NCBI GenBank assembly: GCA_013816595.1
Contig: JACDEB010000010.1
Coordinates: 1-37,795, forward strand
Length of the DNA stretch: 37,795 nt
Reading direction: 5' to 3'
Source: Sphingomonas sp.
GTDB taxonomy: Bacteria > Pseudomonadota > Alphaproteobacteria > Sphingomonadales > Sphingomonadaceae
A program made the translations under genes and the position numbers. Positions 6,213 through 14,100 of the stretch are shown in pieces; positions within the stretch are counted from its first letter, which is position 1; each line of letters begins with the position of its first letter. The notes beneath the pieces are model-generated. The model did not search any database. It was not told the DNA's origin and saw only the letters and a list, made by a program, of their open reading frames with translations.

Positions 6213-6996
6213 TGCCTTCCTCAGTCGCTAGCGGCCACGGTCCCGTCAATCCCCGCGCTCCTCAGGCCGACCCTTTGCGATCCTGTTCGCGGAACCGTCG
6301 GCGGCGGCAAGTCGGCGCCAATGGAGCTGCTAATCGATCACGAGATCCTCGCCTAAACGGCAGGACTTCGCGCACAGCCAGCTGACGAGCACGTTTCCGT
6401 GGACGATTTCTCGGCCATGGCTGAACCGCGATTGCTATCCTAACGCGAGCCGAGGAGCATGTCTTCGGCGCGATGCAATATCCGACGGCACTGGCGAAGC
6501 GCCTCCCGTACTCACGGTTGGCTTCCTTCAATTCGGCTTCGTCGGACTTGTTGGCCATCTCTTCTCTGCAAAAGCGGCCCAGCGATGGGGGATACGCTGA
6601 GCCGCTACTGCAACTGACAGTCGCAGGCCCATGGGGCATGGAGCGACCGTCAGAGCGGCAACGGACTAAGTGAGGGCAGGTTCCAAGCTGACGAGCGAGC
6701 CGGCGCACATTCTGGAACTCGTGACTGATCGATCACGCGCGGTCAGCGATTACTCAAGTGGCGTTGGCAAAATCGTCGAGGAAGTAACAAGCTATTCCCC
6801 ATGCAGTGTCGCCGTGAGGCCGATGTCTGCAATGGGTCGAAAGCAGACCTAAGCTGCTAACGTCCGTAATGGGTGAAAAGGGGACATCGCGGCCAGCCTT
6901 TAAAAGGCCGGTCATGGCCGACACGGGACCGTCTGCTTCGCAGTGCCGGATTTAAGTTTGAGCAGATCTTTTCCTAGGGCAGCTGCAATCCAAGTC
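6213..6996. other. Long intergenic region with repeats, no clear gene
   Basis: About 780 bases separate the glycosyltransferase start from the ChrB-like gene. A minus-strand frame from an ATG at 6558 with a fair ribosome-binding site reads MANKSDEAELKEANREYGRR and runs to 6262, but it becomes Arg/Pro-rich and unlike a real protein after about 45 codons. It may be a decayed gene. Two copies of the hairpin repeat lie at 6825-6885. A GTG at 6943 would extend the next gene without a ribosome-binding site. Confidence 0.5.
6825..6885. repeat. Two palindromic repeats, one with compensatory arm change
   Basis: The first copy (6825-6848) has arms GTCTGC and GCAGAC around AATGGGTCGAAA. Relative to the common GTCCGC/GCGGAC the two arms have changed together, so pairing is kept. 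The second copy (6862-6885) has arms GTCCGT and GGGGAC around AATGGGTGAAAA and is partly decayed. Both lie upstream of the ChrB-like gene. Confidence 0.75.
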
Positions 6997-7569
6997 ATGA
7001 AATCGAACGAGCAGCAATGGATAATGCTTCTGGCGCAGCTTCCCGCTGCGCCCTCGAGTGCGCGCGTCGCGTTGTGGCGTCGCCTTCGCGCGGCAGGCGC
7101 GGCCAGCCTGTTGAATGGCGCTTGGGCGCTTCCGGCACAAGAGAGGCACGCTGCTCTATTCCTGCAACTTGCGGAAACGGTGCGGGCTCAAGGCGGAAAG
7201 GCCGCCGTTTTCCATGCGCAAGCCGCCGGCGCCGACGACGAAGCGACTATCGAATGTTTCCGCTCGGATCGTTCGCGCGAATATGGCGAACTCGACCAGC
7301 GTTGCGCTGCCTTCTTTGCCGAGATCGAGAAGGAACAAAGGCTGGAAAAGTTCACCTTTGCCGAACTCGAGGAAATCGAGGACGACTTCCACAAGCTCGC
7401 GGCGTGGCTGGCGAAGATCGAAGCCCGCGACTTCTTTCCCGGCGAGCAAAGGACGCTCGCCCGCGATACCCTCAGGCGGTGCGAGGGCGCACGCGTCCAA
7501 TTTGCGGAGACCGTCTATGCCCGTGAAGGCCTTGAGCAGCCTGATGAGGAAATATCACCGATGGATTAG
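6997..7569 (+). CDS. ChrB N-terminal domain-like protein
   Basis: A 190-residue cytoplasmic protein resembling the N-terminal domain of the chromate-resistance regulator ChrB. It begins QQWIMLLAQLPAAPSSARVA, then WRRLRAAGAASLLNGAWALP and a later DDEATIECFRSDRSREYGEL segment. The C-terminal half is charged helix. Full ChrB also has a C-terminal catalytic-like domain that is missing here, as in many stand-alone members. No ChrA transporter is seen. The start at ATG 6997 begins just before the conserved WIMLL motif; a GTG at 6943 would add 18 unconserved residues. The next gene overlaps it by 53 bases. A role in anion or metal stress is inference from the family. Confidence 0.8.
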   Translation: MKSNEQQWIMLLAQLPAAPSSARVALWRRLRAAGAASLLNGAWALPAQERHAALFLQLAETVRAQGGKAAVFHAQAAGADDEATIECFRSDRSREYGELDQRCAAFFAEIEKEQRLEKFTFAELEEIEDDFHKLAAWLAKIEARDFFPGEQRTLARDTLRRCEGARVQFAETVYAREGLEQPDEEISPMD

Positions 7570-8080
7570 CGCGGTTGCTGCAATCTTCCTTCTGATCGTT
7601 TCGACCACCGGCGTGACGCTGCAAGTCCAGAAACTGACCGGAAGCGATGGTGAGGCCGATGCCGAGGGCCGGGGAAGCGCGAAACCCGCGCTGACCAGTG
7701 CGATGGAGTCACCGGTTTATGCTGCGTTGGCCACGCGAACACTCGATGCTGCGCGCCGCCGAGCTCCCAACGCCCCGATCACGTCTGTGACACTTCGCAG
7801 CGCCGATGAGGGAGTCGAAGGCGTTGTGAGCATTCCAGGCGAGCCACCACGGGAAATCGTCGTCGATGCACGTTCAGGTCGCGTGATCAGCGACGAGCAC
7901 CACGAGGAATCTCTGATCCGCCGAATTCACAGCGGTGCCATCCTCGGCGAGCCCGGCACGGTCCTTGGTATTCTGTGGGGCCTGGCCTTGGTCATTCTCT
8001 CGATCACCGGCGGCTGGGTCTATCTCGACATGTATCGCAAACGCCGCCGGAACAGCGGCAAGACGGGCCTGTTCTGGTGA
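7517..8080 (+). CDS. PepSY-domain membrane protein
   Basis: A 187-residue inner-membrane protein. A short cytoplasmic start (RKYHRWISA) leads into membrane helix one at about 17-35, then a periplasmic PepSY-like domain (about 55-130: TSVTLRSADEGVEGVVSIPG, REIVVDARSGRVIS), and a final helix at about 150-172 preceded by RIHSGAILGEPG. The His-x-Gly at the base of the last helix is typical of PepSY_TM proteins linked to iron or copper reductases. The ATG at 7517 has GGAG eight bases before it and lies inside the ChrB-like gene. A second ATG at 7544 is possible. The upstream open frame to 7115 is a shadow of the ChrB-like gene. Its stop overlaps the porin start. Confidence 0.82.
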   Translation: MPVKALSSLMRKYHRWISAVAAIFLLIVSTTGVTLQVQKLTGSDGEADAEGRGSAKPALTSAMESPVYAALATRTLDAARRRAPNAPITSVTLRSADEGVEGVVSIPGEPPREIVVDARSGRVISDEHHEESLIRRIHSGAILGEPGTVLGILWGLALVILSITGGWVYLDMYRKRRRNSGKTGLFW

Positions 8081-9384
8081 TCCGGTCCGCTCCTGCGCCG
8101 CGCCGCCGATCGAGCTGCTCATGGCCGCTTCTCGCAGCCGTCGTGGCCGGCAGCCTTGGATGGCCGGCATTTGCTCAAGACTCGTTGGGACCGCCCGCTC
8201 CAGCAACATCCGAACCGCCGCCGGCACAGCCGAGCGACGAAGCATCCGCTGCCAAACAAGGCTTCTCCTTCAACCCGGACGCGGGAATCGTCTACCAGTC
8301 GGGCGACTTCCGGGTAACGGCATGGGGTTTTGCTGAGCGCGCCATCGACTTCAGCGGTCCCGACTATTTCCGCCGCTTCCGGCAGGGAGCGGAGATCGAT
8401 CTGCCGCGCCTGTCGGACAGCGTGCGCCCGGCGATTGTTTATGAAGTCGATCTGACCAACACCAACTTCTTCGGCGACTTCGGTGGCAAAGGCGGGAAGG
8501 TCGGCCGGCGCAACTTCGAGAATTTGTTCGTCGCCCTCCAGGATCCCGACGACCCGGGCAAGTTCAGACTGCTGATCGGTGAAAACACGCATATCCTGTC
8601 GCGCGACGACAATCTGTCATCGGGCAATCTTCCGACCATCAACCGCTCGCTGATTCTCGAGGAACATGGTTCGGTCAACAGCTTCGGGACGCAATTCGGA
8701 GTCCAGTTCCAGAAGGCGCTTTCCGATAAGCTGACCATTCAGCTCGGCGCGCAGGATAACCGAGGTTCGCTCAACGCCGCCGACGCGCGGTATGAAATCG
8801 GCAACTCGCTGTCGGGCAAAATCATCCTTTTGCCGCTGAACGCCGGCGGACGAAAGCTGACAATCGGAGCGGCGGTCGACCACACCCGCGACATTCGCGA
8901 CCGCGTGTTCACGCTGGCGACGGCGATCGGAGCGGTGCCGCTCGGGGGCGTGGCGGCGACCGGCGACAAGCTCACCGGCGAGGCCGACATAGCCTACACC
9001 TTCCCGCTGTTCGGTCACGCCACGACGCTCGAAGCCGAAGGGATATATTCGCGCTTCTCGGCAAGCCATAGCGGCGTGGGCGGTGGCTACGCGATGGCGC
9101 AAGTCTCGCTGTTCGACGCGCCGAAAACCGGCGATCTCGACCTCTTCGTGCGCTACGACGTGGTGAGCCTCGGCATCGACGGCATCAACCGCCGAGCGAC
9201 CCAGCACGCGCTGCGCGCCGGCCTCAACTACAACCTCCCTCGCACCAACAAGCTTGCCAGCCTGCACGTCGAATATGCTCATAATGCGCTCAGCGGACCC
9301 ACCGCGATCGTTACCGACCGTAATCCCGGCGACGAGTTTCGGATGGTTCTGCGGGTGAGCCTGCAACGCTACGTCCGCCATTAG
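8077..9384 (+). CDS. OprO/OprP-like outer-membrane porin
   Basis: A 435-residue outer-membrane beta-barrel. The start is GTG 8077, overlapping the PepSY stop (GTGA), and gives a clean signal peptide ending FAQ/D near residue 36. A Pro/Ala-rich linker follows, then FSFNPDAGIVYQSGDFRVTA and the barrel with alternating strands, finishing in ...MVLRVSLQRYVRH. The WGFAERAIDFSGPDYFRRFR region is like phosphate-selective porins OprO/OprP, which take up phosphate, pyrophosphate or other anions. It is third gene of a coupled operon with the ChrB-like and PepSY genes, which suggests anion or metal traffic. The exact substrate is unknown. Confidence 0.85.
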   Translation: MIRSAPAPRRRSSCSWPLLAAVVAGSLGWPAFAQDSLGPPAPATSEPPPAQPSDEASAAKQGFSFNPDAGIVYQSGDFRVTAWGFAERAIDFSGPDYFRRFRQGAEIDLPRLSDSVRPAIVYEVDLTNTNFFGDFGGKGGKVGRRNFENLFVALQDPDDPGKFRLLIGENTHILSRDDNLSSGNLPTINRSLILEEHGSVNSFGTQFGVQFQKALSDKLTIQLGAQDNRGSLNAADARYEIGNSLSGKIILLPLNAGGRKLTIGAAVDHTRDIRDRVFTLATAIGAVPLGGVAATGDKLTGEADIAYTFPLFGHATTLEAEGIYSRFSASHSGVGGGYAMAQVSLFDAPKTGDLDLFVRYDVVSLGIDGINRRATQHALRAGLNYNLPRTNKLASLHVEYAHNALSGPTAIVTDRNPGDEFRMVLRVSLQRYVRH

Positions 9385-9392
9385 GGGATCGC

Positions 9393-9470
9393 ATGGACTT
9401 CCTCATTATCGGCATGACCGCGTTTTTCGCCTCGGGGCTGACGCGGGCAGAGCGTAGGTCGGATCGCTAA
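9393..9470 (+). pseudogene. 5' remnant of a TauE/SafE (TSUP) exporter gene
   Basis: AGGGGA precedes an ATG 8 bases after the porin stop. The frame reads MDFLIIGMTAFFASGLT and then RAERRSDR-stop. The first 17 residues look like the start of the first membrane helix of a TauE/SafE family anion exporter, where the family goes on with FSGFG. The sequence departs at about 9443, leaving a 25-codon stub. It would be the fourth gene of the ChrB-like operon, cut off by a rearrangement next to tRNA-Thr. The match is short, so the call is tentative. Confidence 0.4.
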
Positions 9471-9564
9471 CTGATCCAAAGCGCCCCAAACCTTACCCAA
9501 GCGCGACCCAAAGGCTTACGGCCACAACGCAGCCACTCGGCGAGCTTGCCTGTGAAAGGGCCGG

Positions 9565-9637
9565 TGCCGCTTACAGGACTCGAACCTGTGACCCCCGCAT
9601 TACGAATGCGATGCTCTACCAACTGAGCTAAAGCGGC
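9565..9637 (-). tRNA. tRNA-Thr (CGT anticodon)
   Basis: A full cloverleaf can be folded on the minus strand. The acceptor arms are GCCGCTT (9637-9631) and AAGCGGC (9572-9566), with discriminator A at 9565. The D-arm is GCTCAGTTGGTAGAGC. The anticodon loop is TTCGTAA with anticodon CGT, reading ACG (Thr). The T-arm is ACAGGTTCGAGTCCTGT. The 3' CCA is not encoded, since the next bases are CCG. An open frame over this locus that translates as AQLVEHRIRN is the well-known tRNA shadow. The 3' end faces the accessory-looking left part of the window. Confidence 0.96.
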
Positions 9638-9791
9638 TTGGCCCCTGCGAATTGGAGCGGTTGGCGCACTAACAGCGCGCTTCGCGGCGGGCAAGGGCGC
9701 CACAAAATCGACCGTGAGCGAACAACTTAACGCTTTGGTAACCGTGTTTCGCCATTTTCCATGGTCTATGGAGCAGGTGGGGCCCGAGTGA

Positions 9792-11051
9792 ATGGATAGC
9801 TATCGCGATTTTCCGAGCGATTATGAGCCGGGGTCTTCGTCAGAAGCCCCGGACCATTCAGTCGATGTCGCCGCGGCGATCGGCACCGATGAGCGGCGGA
9901 TGCACGTCCGCGCCTATAATTACTGGGTGTCGCTGCTCGACGGGCGCGATTTTCCATCGATCGAGGACCTCGAACCTGGCGACCTCAACGACTTTTCCGG
10001 CAATAGCGTGCTGCTCGATTTCACCTGCGGCCGCGATAATCCGGCAATCCCGTACATCGGCGGCGCAATCCGCGACGAATGCGGGCTCGATGACGACACG
10101 CGGATGATTTCCGACGTTCCCAGCCGCTCGCTCCTGTCGCGGCTGACCGATCATTATATGCAGATAATCGCCAATCGCGCGCCGGTCGGGTTCGAAGCCG
10201 AATTCGTCAACCAGCGCAGCCAGAACATCTGCTATCGCGGGATCCTGATGCCCTTCTCGTCGGACGGGGAATCGATCGATTTCATCTACGGCGTCATCAA
10301 TTGGAAAAAGGAAGATGCCGATTTCGCGAGTTCGAGCGAGGTGCTCGCAGCGCCCATGTTCGAGCAGCCAGCGGATTTCGAGCCCACGTTTGAGGAGCAA
10401 GCGGACGCGCCGGTGAGCGCCGCAGAACTCCAACTGGACAACGAGCTTGTCGTGACGCCTGTGGGCGACGACGCCGGGCTGGCCGATTTGCTGTGCGCTG
10501 CGCGCGCAACCGCCGAAGCCGTCAAGGCTGGAGAAGGGCGGACCCGGGCGGCACTCTATCAGGCCTTGTCGCAGGCCTATAATTTCGCGCTCACTGCTCG
10601 CGGCAGTCCCGACGATTTCGCCCAACTGCTGGCTGATACTGGCGTCAAGGCTCAGGCCCGCGCACCGATGACCCCGATCGTGAAACTCGTGTTCGGGGTC
10701 GATTACGACAAGTCGCGGTTGACCGAATTCGCAGCCGCATTGTCATTCGCCGACCGCCGTTCGGTCGCCCCTGGTGGGTTCGAACCGTTCATCGTCGGCC
10801 AGCAAGGCGGGTTGAAAGCCTTGGTCGCCGCCGAACGCCAGGCGCGGCGTCCCGCCGACAAGGGCGAAAACAGCAATGAAGCGGCCCGAACTACACTGCG
10901 TTCCGCTCCGGTTCTGTCGCTCGACCACTTCGGCGACCATGGCGAATTCGCGCTGCTTGTCGTTCGCCGCTCGGCCGATGGCGGTTATGAACCGGTTGCG
11001 CTGGTTGCGGACGACGGGCTGACCGACCGCGCCATTCGCAAGGCGGCCTGA
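9792..11051 (+). CDS. PAS_5-type PAS domain protein
   Basis: A 419-residue cytoplasmic protein. After an acidic N-terminus, residues about 35-170 read as a PAS domain of the alphaproteobacterial PAS_5 type: YNYWVSLLDGRDFPSIEDLE, then NSVLLDFT, IPYIGGAIRDECG, RGILMPFSSDGESIDFIYGV. An acidic linker (about 175-225) leads to a helical region (LLCAARATAEAVKAGEGRTR) and a C-terminal alpha/beta part. There is no kinase, cyclase or DNA-binding motif. It lies 138 bases before the NAD-glutamate dehydrogenase gene on the same strand and may sense a signal related to it. This link is positional only. The start follows a weak GTGG-type site. Confidence 0.83.
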   Translation: MDSYRDFPSDYEPGSSSEAPDHSVDVAAAIGTDERRMHVRAYNYWVSLLDGRDFPSIEDLEPGDLNDFSGNSVLLDFTCGRDNPAIPYIGGAIRDECGLDDDTRMISDVPSRSLLSRLTDHYMQIIANRAPVGFEAEFVNQRSQNICYRGILMPFSSDGESIDFIYGVINWKKEDADFASSSEVLAAPMFEQPADFEPTFEEQADAPVSAAELQLDNELVVTPVGDDAGLADLLCAARATAEAVKAGEGRTRAALYQALSQAYNFALTARGSPDDFAQLLADTGVKAQARAPMTPIVKLVFGVDYDKSRLTEFAAALSFADRRSVAPGGFEPFIVGQQGGLKALVAAERQARRPADKGENSNEAARTTLRSAPVLSLDHFGDHGEFALLVVRRSADGGYEPVALVADDGLTDRAIRKAA

Positions 11052-11189
11052 AGCCCGAATTTCGCTCGACACGCCGCCGAAATTTCGGTGACGGCCAAGG
11101 GAAACATCGCTGCGACGGGCTTGTCCGGCCAAGGGGCGGGGGTCTATAGGCGCTCGCCAGCGCTACATCCTCCGGAGCATCAGCAGTTC

Positions 11190-14100
11190 ATGACCGTTCA
11201 CACGCGCCTGGCGCCGCCGCTGGTCGAGCTGATCCGCAAAGCGCTGACAATGAACGCCCTGCCGGGGGAAATCGAGAGTCTGAGCGAAGCGGCGGAAAAG
11301 GATGCTGCCGAATTCCTCGCCCAGGTCGCGGCCAAGCGCAAAGCGGGTGACGTCGCGCTCGCCATCCAGTCGCTCGGCGGCAAGGCCGGGCGCCGGCGAA
11401 TGCGCATCGCGATCGTCAATGATGACATGCCCTTCCTGGTCGATTCGATCGCCAATGCATTGGCCGGACGCCAACTGACCATTTTCAACCTGCTTCACCC
11501 CGTCGTGTGCGTGGAGCGCGACGACAAGGGCGTTCTGACGTCGATCGAGCCGATGTGCTCCGACAAGAGCCGCCGCGAATCGATGATCTATATCGAGCTC
11601 GACCGCGCCGATGCCAGAAACCGCCAGACGCTCGCCGCCGAATTGCGTTCGGTCCTCGCCGATGTCCGGGTCGCGGTTCGCGACTGGCAGCAGCTCCAGT
11701 CGAAGATGCGCGACGACGCTGAGCTAATCGCTGAACCCGAAGCGAGCGCTCTGCTCGACTGGTTCGCCGATGGTGCGATGACCCTACTCGGCTATCACGT
11801 CGAGCGGCCCGGCAAGCCGCCGAGCGGCGGCCTGGGCATTTTCAGCCGACCGGGTGACCCGACTGACGACGGCGGCTGCGGCGAAGCAATCCGCTATCTC
11901 GATCAGGGCGGCGACGTACCGTTGTTGGCAAAAGCCGGGCTCCGGTCAACCGTCCATCGCCGGGTTCCGCTCGACTTGGTCGTCGTCCCCATTCGTGAGC
12001 AGGGCAAAGTCACGGCGATCGGTGTTCACGCCGGGCTGTGGACCAGCGAGGCCCTCAAACTGCCGCCCGGAGAGGTGCCGATCCTGCGCGAACGGCTCAA
12101 GAAGCTCGATCAGCTGTTCGGCTTCGATCCCAAGGGCCATTCGGGCAAGGCGCTGCGCCACGCCGTCGCGTCGCTGCCGCGCGATCTTTTGATCAACCTC
12201 AGCCTCGCTTCGGTGCGCGACCTGGTGATGATGGCGATGTCGCTGGCCGATCGACCGCGCCCGGCCGTGGTCCAGGTCCGAAGCATCCTCAAGGGCCATT
12301 TGTTCAGCTTCGTCTGGCTGCCGCGCGAGGAACTGACGACGGCCCGGCGAATGGCCATTGCCAAGCTGCTCGAGGACAAGGCCGGAAGCCCGGTAACCAG
12401 CTGGTCGGTCGAGCTCGGCGACGGCGATTTGGCGCTGATCCGCTATTCCCAATTCATCGCCAATGACGCGCCATTGCCCAATTCGCGCCAACTCGACGAT
12501 GCAGTGGTCGAAATGGTCCGCGGTTGGGAGCCGGGGGTTGAAAGCGAGCTGATCCGTCTGGCGGGCGCGTCGCGCGCAACCCGCCTCGCCTTGACCTACA
12601 TCGGCAATTTCCCGGACGAGTATCGCACCCGCACCTCGCCGAGAGAAAGTGCATCGGACATTTTACGGCTATGCTCGCTGTCAAGCGATCTTGACCGGGA
12701 CGTCCGCATTTCTCCCGATGGCGGGGTCGATCAGCGTCAGCTTCGGCTCAAGACCTATCGCCGTGGCGGCGTGATCGCTTTGAGCGAAGTCGTCCCGGTC
12801 CTCGAGAACTTCGGCCTCCGGGTGCTCGAGGAAATACCGACCATGCTCGATGGCGGGATCGGCTATATCCATGACTTTTCGGTCGAGGTCGCCGACGCCG
12901 CCCATGTCAAATCGATCCTCGCCCGGGTCGGCGAAATTGAACGCGCGATCGCCCATGTCCTGTGCGGCCAGGCAGAAAACGACGAATTCAACCAGCTGGT
13001 GGTCTATGCCGGGCTGGAAACCCAGGCGGTGGTGTGGCTGCGCGCCTGGTTCCGCTATTTGCGCCAGACCGGGAGCAGCTTTGGGCTGATTACCGTTGTC
13101 GACGCACTGCGCCGCGAGGCGGCCGCCACGCGAGCGCTGGTCAGCCTGTTCGCTGCAGCCCACGATTCGGATCAGTCGGGCAGCGACGATGCCGCCAAAA
13201 TCCGAACCGCGCTCCATAGCGCTTTGGCGGGGATTCGCTCAATCGACGACGACCGCATCCTGCGCCGCTTGTTCGCGCTCGTTGAAGCGATTGTCCGAAC
13301 CAATGCGTTCGCACCGGCGGCCAAGGAAGCACTCGCATTCAAGATCGATTCCGCGCTTGTGCCGGGACTTCCGGCGCCGGTGCCGTGGCGCGAAATTTGG
13401 GTCTACAGCCCGCGCGTCGAGGGTATTCACCTGCGCGGCGGCCCGGTCGCCCGCGGCGGGCTTCGCTGGTCCGACCGGCGGGACGACTTCCGCACCGAAA
13501 TCCTCGGCCTGATGAAGGCGCAATTGGTCAAGAATGCGGTCATCGTTCCGACCGGAGCCAAGGGCGGCTTCTACCCCAAGCAATTGCCCGACGCCGGGCT
13601 GGACCGCGACGCCTGGCTTGCGGAAGGGACCGAAAGCTACTGCATTTTCATCCGGTCCTTGCTCTCGGTCACTGACAATCTGGTCAATGACAAGGTCGTT
13701 CATCCCGAAAAGGTTGTCATCCACGACGGCGACGATCCCTATTTCGTGGTCGCCGCGGACAAGGGCACCGCGAGATTCTCGGACATCGCCAACGGCATTG
13801 CGCTCGACCGCAATTTCTGGCTCGGCGACGCCTTCGCCAGCGGCGGATCGAACGGCTATGACCACAAAGCGATGGGCATCACCGCCAAGGGGGCGTGGAT
13901 TTCGGTCCAGCGTCACTTCCTGGAAATGGGCGTCGATGTGCAATGCGAGCCGGTCACGGTTGCGGGTTGCGGGGACATGTCCGGTGACGTGTTCGGTAAT
14001 GGGATGCTGCTGTCGAAGACAATCCGGCTGGTCGCTGCATTCGACCATCGCCACATCTTCCTCGATCCCGATCCTGACGCGCATAAAAGCTGGCACGAGC

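Noticed and set aside
6262-6708. Minus-strand frame including MANKSDEAELKEANREYGRR
   Set aside because: Only about 45 codons look like protein; the rest is Arg/Pro-rich. It may be a decayed gene, but not enough for a call.
1057-6885. Regular repeats considered as a CRISPR array
   Set aside because: The copies are hundreds of bases apart, differ in sequence, and have genes rather than spacers between them.
7115-7516. N-terminal extension of the PepSY gene
   Set aside because: It is the +1 frame of the ChrB-like gene, Arg/Ser-rich, with no family match; the ATG at 7517 has a ribosome-binding site.
9467-9703. A 78-codon minus-strand frame translating to AQLVEHRIRNAGVTG
   Set aside because: It is the well-known shadow of a tRNA gene; the cloverleaf of tRNA-Thr fills the middle.
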